From Pelomonas margarita (GTDB lineage: Bacteria; Pseudomonadota; Gammaproteobacteria; Burkholderiales; Burkholderiaceae_C), in the NCBI RefSeq assembly GCF_043555875.1, contig NZ_JBIGHW010000004.1, positions 439,178 through 503,177 of the forward strand: a stretch of DNA of 64,000 nucleotides. The letters run 5' to 3'. Positions 15,056-24,191 of this stretch are shown here, in pieces; the first letter of the stretch is position 1; every line of letters begins with the position of its first letter. A program made the position numbers and the translations under genes. Under the pieces are notes generated by a model. That model did not search any database. It was not told where the DNA came from and saw only the letters and a list, made by a program, of their open reading frames with translations.

Positions 15056-15792
15056 CGCGCGCCGGGCTATGGCTGGTGCTGGCACTGACGCTTCCCGCAG
15101 CGGCCGACGAGCGCCGGTCCGGCCGCGACACCATGAGCCCCGCGCTGCGAACGCTGCAGACCGATGACGGCCAGCATCCGGCGCAGTTGGCTCTGGCCCT
15201 GGGCCGCGAGCTGTGGGGGCAAGGGGCCAGGTCGTGCGCCAGCTGCCACGGCGAGCCCGAGCAGCTGCGCGGCGTGGCGGTGCGTTATCCGGCTTTCGAC
15301 GCCGGCGCCCGCGCCGTGCTGGACCTGCCGGCCCGCGTGCAGCGCTGCCGCGTGCAGCACCAGCGCCAGCCGGCCTGGGCGCCCGAGGCCGAGCCGCTGT
15401 TGGCGTTGACGGCGCTGGTAGCCCAGCAGTCACGCGGCCTGCCGCTGCAGCCGCCGCGCGGCCCCGAGCTGGATCGCGCCGCCGCACAGGGTCAGCAGCT
15501 CTACATGACGCGCCTGGGCGCGCTCAACCTGTCGTGCGCCCAATGCCATGACGAGCGCGCCGGGCTGCGCCTGGGCGGCAGCCTGATCCCGCAAGGCCAT
15601 GTGGACGACTACCCCGTCTACCGGCTGGAGTGGCAGCAGCTGGGCAGCCTGCAGCGCCGGCTGCGTGGTTGTTTCAGCGGGGTGCGGGCCTCCGTGCCGC
15701 CCTGGGACGGCGAGGCGCTCATGACGCTGCAGGTCTACCTGGCGCGGCGTTCGGCCGGCCTGCCGGTGCAGCCGCCTGGCGTGCGGCCCTGA
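15052..15792 (+). CDS. soxA: SoxA, diheme c-type cytochrome of the SoxAX complex
   Basis: A 246-residue protein with a signal peptide of about 20 residues (LWLVLALTLPAAADE). Two heme motifs are present, CASCH near 15237 and CAQCH near 15537. The segment RGCFSGVRAS carries the cysteine that in SoxA ligates the catalytic heme and holds sulfur as persulfide. With SoxX it would form the enzyme that joins thiosulfate or sulfide to the SoxY cysteine. It is the last gene of the coupled run. No soxB, soxCD or soxVW is present within the window on either side. Confidence 0.92.
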   Translation: MTRAGLWLVLALTLPAAADERRSGRDTMSPALRTLQTDDGQHPAQLALALGRELWGQGARSCASCHGEPEQLRGVAVRYPAFDAGARAVLDLPARVQRCRVQHQRQPAWAPEAEPLLALTALVAQQSRGLPLQPPRGPELDRAAAQGQQLYMTRLGALNLSCAQCHDERAGLRLGGSLIPQGHVDDYPVYRLEWQQLGSLQRRLRGCFSGVRASVPPWDGEALMTLQVYLARRSAGLPVQPPGVRP

Positions 15793-15834
15793 GACCTTGC
15801 CCTAAGCTAGCCACCAGCAGACAGAGGAGCGTGC

Positions 15835-17442
15835 ATGCGGCGACTGGGGTGCTGGATTCTGATGATGGTCTTGTTGGCGCCGCTGTGCGCCCGGGCCGCC
15901 GAGGCCATGGCGGCCGACCTGAGTCTGAACCAGCGCAAGCTGGTGACGCTGCGGGCCACGCTCAAGGGCGAGTCGCCCGCCGAGCGCGCCGAGGCGGCCC
16001 AGCAGGCGCTGGCGGCGGCGTTGGCAAGCCCGGCGCCGGATCGCGTTGAGCGCCTGGTCTTGCCCGGCGAGCCGCCGGCGGTGCGGCTGCAGGTCAATGG
16101 CATCGCCGTGCTGCACCTCGTGCCCGACGACCTGGGCGGCGCCCATGCCGGCCCCTTGCTGGACGCGGCCGCGCTGGACGCCGAGCGCCGGCTGCGGCAG
16201 GCGCTGGCCGAGGCGCGTGAGGCCAGCGACCCCAAGGCCTGGGCCGTGGGTTTGGCCTTTTCACTGCTGGCCAGCGTGGCGGCCGCCGGCCTGCTGTGGG
16301 TGCTGGTGTTGCTGCGACGCCAGCTGCTGCGCCGCGCGGTGCGCCAGCTGGGCGCCGGCCCGGCGGGGGCGTCCCGGCCGTGGTGGCAGGTGTCGGGCGA
16401 GCATGCGATCGCGGTGCTGCGCGGGCTCGCAGGCTTGGCAAGTTGGTGCGTGGCGCTGGTGGTGCTGGACGTCTGGGTCAGCGTGGTGCTGCGCCAGTTC
16501 GCCTGGACGCGGCCCTGGGGCGAGCGCGCGGGCGACTGGCTGCTCACGCAGCTGTTGGATCTGGGCCGCGGGGCGCTAGGCGCTGTGCCTGGCTTGCTGA
16601 CGGCGGGGCTGATCTTCCTCGTCGCGCGCGGCGCGCTGCGCGTGTTGCGCGGCGTGCTGGAGCGTGTTGAGCGCGGCGAGCTGCAGTTCGCCGGCCTGGA
16701 CGCCGACACGGCAGGCCCGACCCAGCGGCTGGTCGCGATGGTGGTCTGGCTGTTTGCGCTGGCCATGGCCTATCCCTACCTGCCCGGCGCCAGCACCGAG
16801 GCCTTCAAGGGCGTGACGGTGCTGGCCGGCCTGATGGTGTCGCTGGGAGCGTCCGGCGTGGTGGGGCAGCTGATGGCGGGCCTGTCGCTGATGTACTCGC
16901 GCTCGTTGCGGGTGGGCGAGTACGTGCGCATCGGCGAGGTGGAGGGCACGGTCACGGCGCTGGGCATGTTCGCCACCCGGCTGCACACGGGGCTGGGCGA
17001 GGAGGTGAGCCTGCCCAATGCGGTGGTGTTCGGCCAGCCGGTGCGCAACTTCTCGCGGCTGGTGCAGGACGACGGCCAGTACGTGCTGCACACGCCTGTC
17101 ACCATCGGATACGCCACGCCGTGGCGCCAGGTGCATGCCATGCTGCTGGAGGCGGCGCGCCGCACGCCCGGCGTGCTGGCGCAGCCGGCGCCCTATGTCG
17201 TGCAGACGGCGCTGAGTGACTTCTACGTCGAGTACCGCCTGTGCGCTCAGGGCAGCCGGGCTGCGCCGCAGCGCCGCGCCGAGGCGATGAGCCAGTTGCA
17301 CGCGCACATCCAGGATGTGTTTAACGAGAACGGCGTGCAGATCATGTCGCCGCATTACCGGTCCGACCCGGTCGATCCTCAGGTGGTGGCAGCCGGGCCT
17401 TGGTTCTCGCCGCAATCCGGCCCGCTGCCGCCGCAGGGCTGA
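15835..17442 (+). CDS. MscS-family mechanosensitive ion channel
   Basis: A 535-residue inner-membrane protein. It has a signal-like start (CWILMMVLLAPLCARAAEA), a periplasmic stretch of about 110 residues, then hydrophobic segments near residues 137-160, 190-220, 245-270 and 298-320. The pore-lining helix lies in GVTVLAGLMVSLGASGVVGQLMAGLSLMYSR, with the Gly/Ala pattern of MscS TM3. The beta domain follows with VGEYVRIGEVEGTVTALGMFATRLHT and LPNAVVFGQPVRNFSR. The channel opens on membrane tension and releases solutes. It starts 42 bases after soxA and may be a separate unit. Confidence 0.9.
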   Translation: MRRLGCWILMMVLLAPLCARAAEAMAADLSLNQRKLVTLRATLKGESPAERAEAAQQALAAALASPAPDRVERLVLPGEPPAVRLQVNGIAVLHLVPDDLGGAHAGPLLDAAALDAERRLRQALAEAREASDPKAWAVGLAFSLLASVAAAGLLWVLVLLRRQLLRRAVRQLGAGPAGASRPWWQVSGEHAIAVLRGLAGLASWCVALVVLDVWVSVVLRQFAWTRPWGERAGDWLLTQLLDLGRGALGAVPGLLTAGLIFLVARGALRVLRGVLERVERGELQFAGLDADTAGPTQRLVAMVVWLFALAMAYPYLPGASTEAFKGVTVLAGLMVSLGASGVVGQLMAGLSLMYSRSLRVGEYVRIGEVEGTVTALGMFATRLHTGLGEEVSLPNAVVFGQPVRNFSRLVQDDGQYVLHTPVTIGYATPWRQVHAMLLEAARRTPGVLAQPAPYVVQTALSDFYVEYRLCAQGSRAAPQRRAEAMSQLHAHIQDVFNENGVQIMSPHYRSDPVDPQVVAAGPWFSPQSGPLPPQG

Positions 17443-17465
17443 GCAGCCATCCCGAGGAAAAGCCC

Positions 17466-18944
17466 ATGCCCGAGTTCCAGGCGCCCGGCGTGTATGTCGA
17501 GGAGGTCTCGTTCCGCACCAAGACCATCGAGCCCGTGGGCACGACGCTCACGGGCTTCGTGGGGCCGTGCCGCAGCGGGCCGGTGGCCGGCGTGCCGCCG
17601 CTGCTGACCAGCCTAGGCGACTTCGAGCGCCGCTACGGCGATGGCGCGCCTCTGCATTTCGGCGCTCAGACGCTGAGCAACGACCTCTGGCATGCGGTGC
17701 GCGTCTTTTTTCTGGAGGGCGGCCAGGCCCTGCACGTGAGCCGCGTGTTCCGCGCTGGGGCGGCTGACGACGGCTGTGCGCGCCTGAGCCTGGGGGCTGA
17801 TGGCGCCGTGCAGTTGCGCGCCCGCCATCCGGGCGCGGCCGGCAATCTCGGCCTGCGCTTCAGCTTTCGGCTGGGTGCCAGCCTGCTGCAGGCGCAGGCC
17901 AGGCCCGATGGCCGCCTGCAGCCCTTGCTCGCGCCTCAGGCGGACGGCGCCCTGGTGTGGCTGCGCACGGCCCGCGTGCCGCAGCCGCCGGGGCCGCTGG
18001 CCGCGCGCAACGTCGAGGCGCTGCCGCTGTACCAGGCGCGACGCGATGCCAGCGGCAACTGGTGGCTGCAGGGGGCGCGGGCCGCGCTGCGGCTGGACGA
18101 CTTCGCGCCGGACCTGATGGCCGGCAGCCGCGATGTGGCCTGTGCGCTGAGCGTCAGCGTCGACGTGCTGGCTGCTGACGGCACGGTGCTGGGCCAGTGG
18201 GTGGGCTTGCCGCTGCAGGGGATGCTGGAAGCCTTTGGCGCGGAGACGGCCGTAGATCCGCCGCCGCCCATCGTGATGACGACAACCGGGGCCGCGGGCG
18301 AGGCCGCCGGGTTGGACCTGCTGCGCGCGCTGCTGCCGCCGCTGGCGGTGACGCCCGCGGCCTGGGCCGCCGCCGGCCAAGACGAGCTCGCTGCACTGGC
18401 GGCTCAACTGGCTGGTGGCGTGACCGCGCGCTTCACACTGGCCGGCGGCCACGATGGGGTGCTGCCCGAGGTGGCCGACTACGTGGGCCATGCGGGCGCG
18501 GACGGCCCCACCGGCCTGCTGCCGTTCGAGGCGCTGGCGGACATCGCGCTGGTTGCCGCGCCGGGCGGTGGCAGTCGTGCGGGAGCGCCTGCACGTGACG
18601 CGGCCGGCATCGCCCGTGCGCTGATCGACCATGCCGAGCGCATGCGCTACCGCCTTGCCCTGGTGGATGTGCCTCAGGGCCTGGATGTCGGCGCGGTGCG
18701 CCGGTTCAGGGCCGGGTTGGACAGCCGCCGCGCGGCGCTCTACCACCCATGGGTGCTTGTGGCTGACCCGCACTCAGGCCAGGCGCTGCAGTTGCCGCCA
18801 TCCGGCTTCGTTGCCGGCCTCTGCGTGACGGCCGACGATCTGGCCCGCGGCTGGCTGGTGGCGGAGGTGGGCGTGGCTCTGCTGCGGCCGGCAGAGTTCC
18901 TGGTCTTTCGCATCCAGCAGCAGGCGGCTGCCGGGGCTGCTTGA
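17466..18944 (+). CDS. Phage-tail-sheath-like protein, stand-alone
   Basis: A 492-residue protein. The start EFQAPGVYVEEV is the hallmark of contractile tail sheath proteins, and the C-terminal LVAEVGVALLRPAEFLVFRIQQQ (about residues 463-487) matches the conserved end of the family that packs on the tail tube. A GAGGAAAAGCCC stretch before ATG 17466 serves as ribosome binding site. No tube, baseplate, spike or ATPase gene is within reach, the base composition is like the host, and the neighbours are housekeeping genes. It may belong to a dispersed contractile injection system or be an exapted sheath fold. Confidence 0.85.
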   Translation: MPEFQAPGVYVEEVSFRTKTIEPVGTTLTGFVGPCRSGPVAGVPPLLTSLGDFERRYGDGAPLHFGAQTLSNDLWHAVRVFFLEGGQALHVSRVFRAGAADDGCARLSLGADGAVQLRARHPGAAGNLGLRFSFRLGASLLQAQARPDGRLQPLLAPQADGALVWLRTARVPQPPGPLAARNVEALPLYQARRDASGNWWLQGARAALRLDDFAPDLMAGSRDVACALSVSVDVLAADGTVLGQWVGLPLQGMLEAFGAETAVDPPPPIVMTTTGAAGEAAGLDLLRALLPPLAVTPAAWAAAGQDELAALAAQLAGGVTARFTLAGGHDGVLPEVADYVGHAGADGPTGLLPFEALADIALVAAPGGGSRAGAPARDAAGIARALIDHAERMRYRLALVDVPQGLDVGAVRRFRAGLDSRRAALYHPWVLVADPHSGQALQLPPSGFVAGLCVTADDLARGWLVAEVGVALLRPAEFLVFRIQQQAAAGAA

Positions 18945-18949
18945 GTGGT

Positions 18950-19642
18950 TCAGCGCTGGCGCTGCTGGCGCTCGCCGAACAAGGCCTCGCGGGCGCGTTC
19001 GTCGGTCAGCGGCCGGCGCGCATCGGCCAGCACCGCCACGCCACGCTGCACGGCGGGTCGCTTGGCGATCTCGTCGAACCAGCCCTTGAGGTGCGGGTAG
19101 TCGGCCATCTCTACGCCCTGGTTCTTCCACGAGCGCAGCCACGGGAACACGGCGATGTCGGCGATGCTGTAGTCGCGCCCGCCGACGTAGGTGGTGTGCG
19201 CCAGCCTCTTGTTGAGCACGCCGTACAGGCGCTGCGCCTCGTGCGTGTAGCGCTCGATGGCGTAGGGCAGCTTCTGCGGCGCGTAAAGGCGGAAGTGGTG
19301 AGCCTGGCCCAACATGGGCCCGACGCTGCCCATCTGGAACATCAGCCACTGCAGCACCTCGTACTTGCCCGCTACATCGGCCGGCAGCAGGCGGCTGGTC
19401 TTGCCGGCGAGGTAGAGCAGGATGGCGCCGCTCTCGAACAGCGAGATCGGCCGGCCATCGGGGCCGTCGGTGTCGGTGAGGGCAGGGATCTTGTTGTTGG
19501 GGCTGAGAGCCAGGAAGTCGGGCGCAAACTGCTCGCCGGCACCGATGTCCACGGGATGCACCCGGTACGCGAGGCCACACTCTTCCAGCATGATGTGAAC
19601 CTTGTGCCCGTTGGGTGTGGGCCATGAGTAGACTTCGATCAT
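18950..19642 (-). CDS. Glutathione S-transferase family protein, YfcG/YghU-like
   Basis: A 230-residue cytosolic protein with an N-terminal thioredoxin-like domain (IEVYSWPTPNGHKVHIMLEE, NNKIPAL, LFESGAILLYLA) and a helical C-terminal domain (DYSIADIAVFPW, the family N-capping box). It is closest in style to YfcG and YghU, which act as glutathione-dependent disulfide reductases. The TPNGHK segment takes the place of the catalytic Ser or Cys of other classes. Convergent with the sheath gene (5-base gap), it starts 58 bases from a divergent hypothetical gene. Confidence 0.9.
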   Translation of the reverse strand: MIEVYSWPTPNGHKVHIMLEECGLAYRVHPVDIGAGEQFAPDFLALSPNNKIPALTDTDGPDGRPISLFESGAILLYLAGKTSRLLPADVAGKYEVLQWLMFQMGSVGPMLGQAHHFRLYAPQKLPYAIERYTHEAQRLYGVLNKRLAHTTYVGGRDYSIADIAVFPWLRSWKNQGVEMADYPHLKGWFDEIAKRPAVQRGVAVLADARRPLTDERAREALFGERQQRQR

Positions 19643-19700
19643 TCATCCCCTCCGTTCCGTACCCAGGCCAGCCTGGCATCCAGCCCGATTCTGTCGACTC

Positions 19701-20438
19701 ATGGTGGTAAAGCAAGTCAAGCACTGGCTCGTGACCCGTGCCAACACCGCACGCTGGCGTCCTATCCTGGACTGGGCCGAGGCGCGTGGGGCCGAGTTCA
19801 GCCAAAGCCGTGACGGCCAGGGTTTCCTGATCGAGCAGCCCAATGCCCAGCCCGGCGCCTTGCGCGTGGAGTGGGGGCCGACGCAGCGCAGCTATCTGCA
19901 GGGCAACGAACTGCGCATGCGCTGTGAGATGGGCCTGCACCCCGACGTGCAGCTGATGGTGCTGGACCGCGCGCTGATGGAGACGCTGGAGGGTGCCGTC
20001 TTCGAGGCCTACACCGACACGCTCAAGACCCGCGTGGACACCGACACGCCGGAAGAGATGCGCTGGCTGGTGATGTTTCCCAAGCTCGGCCAGATGTCGT
20101 CGCAGATCGTGCGCCAGCGTTTCGGCGTGGTGGGCGTCACCAAGGACCTGAGCAGCAGCTGGGTGGAGGGCGCGCTCAGCGAGGCGCTGGCGCAGGCCAG
20201 CCAGGACCTGCTGCCCGAGGGCCATCCCTTCGTGCTGATGTGCATGCGCGGCAACCTTTACCTGCGCACCGAGATGGCCGAGGCCGAGCTGTCGCGCGTG
20301 CAGGCGCTGGTGCGCCTGCTGGAGACGGCCGCGCGCGAGGCGCGGCGCGTGAGTGGGCGGCTGGGCGATGGCGGGGCCTGGCCGACGACGGCGTCGGTGG
20401 CCTGGTCGCCGTCGTCGCGGCTGTCAGACGATCACTGA
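19701..20438 (+). CDS. Conserved-looking hypothetical protein
   Basis: A 245-residue soluble protein with no signal peptide or membrane segment. I do not recognise a family. The N-terminus is KQVKHWLVTRANTARW. The middle has mixed alpha/beta character (DVQLMVLDRALMETLEGAVFEAYTD) and the final 60 residues are charged and then Ser/Pro-rich. Codon use is like the neighbours, and third-position GC is high only in this frame, which supports a real gene. It is divergent from the GST and ends 14 bases before the convergent phosphotransferase gene. Confidence 0.7.
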   Translation: MVVKQVKHWLVTRANTARWRPILDWAEARGAEFSQSRDGQGFLIEQPNAQPGALRVEWGPTQRSYLQGNELRMRCEMGLHPDVQLMVLDRALMETLEGAVFEAYTDTLKTRVDTDTPEEMRWLVMFPKLGQMSSQIVRQRFGVVGVTKDLSSSWVEGALSEALAQASQDLLPEGHPFVLMCMRGNLYLRTEMAEAELSRVQALVRLLETAAREARRVSGRLGDGGAWPTTASVAWSPSSRLSDDH

Positions 20439-20452
20439 GGCCGCCGGGCCGT

Positions 20453-21526
20453 TCAAGCCTTCTGCGCAAAGTGCCAGGCCAGCTCGGACAGCGGCCGGGC
20501 GCTCTTGGCCGTCTCGCGCGCCTGGGCGCTGGAGGCCGTGCCGTCCACCACGCGCTTGGCGATGCCCTGCACGATGGCTGCGATGCGGAACAGGTTGTAG
20601 GCCAGGTAGAAGTTCCAGTCGGCCATGACGGCTCCGGCGTCGGCGCGGCCGGTGCGCTCGCAGTAGCGCTGCACGTAGTTGCGCTCGCTCGGGATGCCCA
20701 GCGCGGCCAGGTCCACGCCGCCCAGCCCGCGCGCGGCGCCCGAGGTCTGGATGTGCCAGCTCATGCAGTGGTAGCTGAAGTCGGCCAGCGGGTGGCCCAG
20801 CGTGGACAGCTCCCAGTCCAGCACCGCGATGATGCGCGCCTCGGTGGGGTGGAAAACGACGTTGTCCATACGGTAGTCGCCGTGGACGATGCTGACCTCG
20901 CCGTTATCGCGCGCCGACGCCGGGATGTGCGCCGGCAGCCAGGCCAGCAGCGCGTCCATCGCCGGGTTGGGCTCGGTGACCGAGGCCAGGTATTGCTTGC
21001 TCCAGCGGCCGATCTGGCGCTCGAAGTAGTTGCCCGGCTTGCCGTAGGCCTCCAGCCCGCGGGCCTTGAAGTCGACCTGATGCAGTGCCGCGATGACGCG
21101 GTTCATCTCGTCGTAGTGGGCGGCGCGGTCGGCGTTGCCCATGCCGGGCAGGCTCTGGTCCCACAGCACGCGGCCGGGCATGAACTCCATGACGTAGAAG
21201 GCGCGGCCGATGACCGATTCGTCCTCGCACAGCGCGCGCATCGCCGGCACGGGCACGCCGGTGCCGGCCAGCGCGCCCATGACCTGGAACTCGCGCTCTA
21301 TGGCGTGCGCGGATGGCAGCAGCTTGGCCACCGGCGCCGGCTTGCTGCGCATCACGTACTGGGTGGCCGGCGTCGTCAGCAGGTACGTCGGGTTGGACTG
21401 GCCGCCCTTGAACTGCTCGATAGCCAGCGGCCCCTTGAACCCGTCGACATGGGCCGCCAGCCAGGCTTCGAGCGCTGCCGTGTCCAGCGGCTGGGCAAGG
21501 GGACGGGTGCCGGTGAATGCTTCCAT
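20453..21526 (-). CDS. Phosphotransferase family protein (aminoglycoside phosphotransferase/ACAD10-like kinase fold)
   Basis: A 357-residue protein with the APH kinase fold: FKGGQSNPTYLL (nucleotide loop), YVMRSKP with the ATP lysine, IVHGDYRMDNVVFH (catalytic loop with Asp and Asn) and IAVLDWELSTLGHPLAD (metal-binding DxE). This subgroup is common next to acyl-CoA dehydrogenases and is related to the kinase part of human ACAD10/11, which phosphorylates 4-hydroxyacyl-CoA. The ATG at 21526 gives the standard N-terminus. No fatty acid genes are adjacent here, so the substrate remains open. Confidence 0.88.
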   Translation of the reverse strand: MEAFTGTRPLAQPLDTAALEAWLAAHVDGFKGPLAIEQFKGGQSNPTYLLTTPATQYVMRSKPAPVAKLLPSAHAIEREFQVMGALAGTGVPVPAMRALCEDESVIGRAFYVMEFMPGRVLWDQSLPGMGNADRAAHYDEMNRVIAALHQVDFKARGLEAYGKPGNYFERQIGRWSKQYLASVTEPNPAMDALLAWLPAHIPASARDNGEVSIVHGDYRMDNVVFHPTEARIIAVLDWELSTLGHPLADFSYHCMSWHIQTSGAARGLGGVDLAALGIPSERNYVQRYCERTGRADAGAVMADWNFYLAYNLFRIAAIVQGIAKRVVDGTASSAQARETAKSARPLSELAWHFAQKA

Positions 21527-21588
21527 GGGGATCGTTCGTCGAGACGTGAACTTTCCATTCTGCGAGCAGGGCACCGGCCCGCGTGTCT

Positions 21589-22305
21589 TCAGCGCGACGC
21601 TGCGGCAAGCAGCTTGTCGCGGCTCAGCACGACGAGCCGTGTGGGCTCCACGCGCACGGCGCCTTCGCGCTCGAAGGCCTTGAGCTCCTGGTTGACTCGC
21701 TGGCGCGACGCACCCAGCAGCTGTGCCAGATCTTCCTGCGCGAGTTGCAGGCCGATACGGATCTCGTCGCCCTCGTGCACGCCGTAGGAGCGCGCCAGAA
21801 GCAGCACCTGCTTGGCCAGCCGTGCGGCCAGCGGGCGGGTGTTGAGGTCCTCGATCATGTCGAACATCAGCCGCAGGCGCCGGCAGTTCAGCCGCAGCAG
21901 CGCGTCGTACAGCTCGGAATGGGCCTTCAGCAGTGCATGGAAATCGGCCTTGCGCACGCACAACAGCGTGGTCTCGCCGTGCGCGTAGGCGTCGTGCGTG
22001 CGCGGCAGACCGTCGAACAGCGCGATGTCGCCGAACCAGGTGCCGGGCTCCACATAGGTCAGCGAAATCTGCTTGCCGGCCAGCGACACCGAGCTGACGC
22101 GCACCGCGCCCTTGGCGACGGCTGACCACTCCTCGGCCGGCTCACCGCGGTGGGACAGCATGGTCTCGTCGGGCAGCCGGCGCACGTAGGCGCGCTGCAG
22201 GATGTCGTTGCGCAGGTTCTCGGACAGGCGTGAGAACCACACGCCCTGGTCGATCTGCTGGCGTTCGGCGGGGGTGAGGGTGAGTGCGTTCATGGCGGGC
22301 GGCAT
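21589..22305 (-). CDS. Crp/Fnr-family transcriptional regulator
   Basis: A 238-residue protein (234 if it starts at ATG 22293). An N-terminal cyclic-nucleotide-binding fold (GEPAEEWSAVAKGAVRVSS, YVEPGTWFGDIALFDG) is joined by a long helix to a winged helix with LAQEDLAQLLGASRQRVNQELKAFER. There are no N-terminal cysteine clusters, so an Fnr-type Fe-S cluster is not expected. The GTWFGDIALFDGLPRTHDA loop resembles the nucleotide pocket of Crp but lacks a clear RxS motif, so the ligand is unsure. It is divergent from the FimV-like gene. Confidence 0.87.
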   Translation of the reverse strand: MPPAMNALTLTPAERQQIDQGVWFSRLSENLRNDILQRAYVRRLPDETMLSHRGEPAEEWSAVAKGAVRVSSVSLAGKQISLTYVEPGTWFGDIALFDGLPRTHDAYAHGETTLLCVRKADFHALLKAHSELYDALLRLNCRRLRLMFDMIEDLNTRPLAARLAKQVLLLARSYGVHEGDEIRIGLQLAQEDLAQLLGASRQRVNQELKAFEREGAVRVEPTRLVVLSRDKLLAAASR

Positions 22306-22385
22306 TGTGCCCGGGTGGCCCCATGCTAGAGTCGCCCGCGCTGTTCTTCCCCCTCATCCCACCCCTCGCCAGCCGCTCGCAGTCA

Positions 22386-24173
22386 ATGCCCATCACGGCC
22401 CCGCGCCCGACCTTGCTGGGTGCTCTCACACCCGCCTTGGCACTGCTGCTCGGCCTCGTTCCGCAAGGGGCCGACGCGCTCGGCATGGGGCGCCCGCAGG
22501 TGCACTCCGCGCTGGGCAAGCCGCTGGACGTGACCGTGCCGCTGACGCTGGCCGACGGAGAGCAGCTCACCGATGCCTGCGTGCGTGCAGAGGTGTCGGC
22601 CGGCGAGGCTCGTGTGCCGGCCGGGCTGCTGCAGATGCGCATCGAGGGCGAGGCGGGCGAGCGCCGCATCCGGTTGCAGAGCCTGGTGCGCGTGGACGAG
22701 CCGGCGCTGCGCATCACGCTGGCGCTGGGCTGCCCGCTGCGGCTGACCCGCGAGTTCAACGCCTTCATCGACCCGCCGGCCCAGCCCGCGGCACCGGCCC
22801 TGCAGGTGGCGTCGCCCGCGGCCGTGCCGGCCCCGGCGCCCGCTGCCGCGCCGGTGGCCGAGCCGCCGTCGCGGGGCGTGGCGGAGGCTGCATCGGCCAC
22901 GCCCCGCGCACCCGCCGTGCGGCCGCGCGCCAAGCCCCGACCCAAGTCCCCTGCGCCCCGGCTGGTACTGGAGCGGCCGGAGGTGCTGGTCAGCCAGGCA
23001 CCCCAGCGGCCGGGCGTGCCGGAGACGGAGCTGACGCCCGAGCTGGAGGCGCAGATCGCTCAGCTCGAACAGACGGTGGCGCAGCTGCGCGCGGAGCTGG
23101 AGGCGCAGGCGTCGGGCCCGGTGGCGTCCGTGGCGGCATCCGCGGCTTCAGCCGCGTCGGCGGTGGCGGCTGCGCAGGCCGCGTCGGTGCCGCCGCCGGA
23201 GCCGTTTGCGTCAGCCCCCACGCCGCCAGCGCCGCGTGCGGCGCGCGCGTCGTCGTACCGCGATCCCATGACCTGGCTGCTGACGCTGGGCCTGAGTCTG
23301 GTGGCCGGCGCTGCGGCGTTCTACGGCAGCCGCTGGCGCGAGCAGCGCGCGCGGCGCGAGCGGGCTTACTGGCGGGCACTGCATGCGGTCGAGGGCACGG
23401 CAGATGCCGCCCCGGTGCCGCCGCACGTGCCGGCCAGCGCCTCGCCGGGCATGGCGCCGCCGGTGGCCGCGCCGGCTGCGGTGCTGCCGGACGAAGGCCA
23501 GCATCAGGCTACTCGGCCGCAGCCGCGTCCGATGGCTTGGCCGCCCGGTCCGATCGCCACGCCGCTGCCGGTGGCTGTGCCTGCGCCTGAGGACGTGGCG
23601 TTGTCTCTGCAGGCCACCCAGCCGCTGCCCGTGCAGGCCACCGGCGTGCCGGTGCTGTCCCAGGAACTGAGCGTGGCTGACGAGTTGCTGGATCTGCAGC
23701 AGCAGGCAGAGTTCCTGCAGCTGCTGGGCCAGCACGATGCTGCGGCAGACCTGCTTGCCGGCCGCCTGGCCCGTGGCAACGCCGGCGCGATGCCCTACCT
23801 GATGCTGATGGAGCTGTGTCAGCAGCGCGGTGAACCCGAGGTGTTCGCCGAGCTGGCGCGGCAGTTCGAGCAGCGTTTCCGCACGGTGGCGCCCGCCTGG
23901 GCGCAGAGCCTGTCCCGGGGGCGCAGCCTGGATGCGAGCCCCAGCGTCATCGCGCATCTGCAGGTCGTCTGGTCCGACCCGTCGGCGGCGATGCATATGC
24001 TGCGCGATCTGTTGGCCCGCGGGGCCGGCCCGGGCGCGCCGCATTTCGAGCTGCCGGCCTACCGCGACCTGCTGACGCTCTACAGCGTGGCCCGCGACCT
24101 GTTCGAGGCCGGGCTGCGCGGCGAGGGCGTGGACTTGATGCTGCCGCTGGATTCTCGGTTCGGCGAGCAGTGA
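22386..24173 (+). CDS. FimV/HubP-like polar or pilus assembly protein
   Basis: A 595-residue protein. After a signal-like hydrophobic stretch (LLGALTPALALLLGLVPQGADA) comes the FimV N-terminal domain, with PQVHSALGKPLDVTVPLTLADGE and later a beta-rich region ending LTREFNAFID. A long Ala/Pro-rich section follows, then a coiled-coil segment (LEAQIAQLEQTVAQLRAELEAQ), one transmembrane helix near residues 298-318 and a cytoplasmic part with a helical LQQQAEFLQLLGQHDAAADLL region. Relatives organise the cell pole and type IV pili. ATG 22323 upstream in frame is an alternative start. Confidence 0.8.
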   Translation: MPITAPRPTLLGALTPALALLLGLVPQGADALGMGRPQVHSALGKPLDVTVPLTLADGEQLTDACVRAEVSAGEARVPAGLLQMRIEGEAGERRIRLQSLVRVDEPALRITLALGCPLRLTREFNAFIDPPAQPAAPALQVASPAAVPAPAPAAAPVAEPPSRGVAEAASATPRAPAVRPRAKPRPKSPAPRLVLERPEVLVSQAPQRPGVPETELTPELEAQIAQLEQTVAQLRAELEAQASGPVASVAASAASAASAVAAAQAASVPPPEPFASAPTPPAPRAARASSYRDPMTWLLTLGLSLVAGAAAFYGSRWREQRARRERAYWRALHAVEGTADAAPVPPHVPASASPGMAPPVAAPAAVLPDEGQHQATRPQPRPMAWPPGPIATPLPVAVPAPEDVALSLQATQPLPVQATGVPVLSQELSVADELLDLQQQAEFLQLLGQHDAAADLLAGRLARGNAGAMPYLMLMELCQQRGEPEVFAELARQFEQRFRTVAPAWAQSLSRGRSLDASPSVIAHLQVVWSDPSAAMHMLRDLLARGAGPGAPHFELPAYRDLLTLYSVARDLFEAGLRGEGVDLMLPLDSRFGEQ

Positions 24174-24191
24174 CCGGGCGCGGCGGCGCTC

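Noticed and set aside
17466..18944. Interpretation as part of a prophage
   Set aside because: No other phage gene, attachment site, integrase or change in composition is seen from 15.8 to 24 kb.
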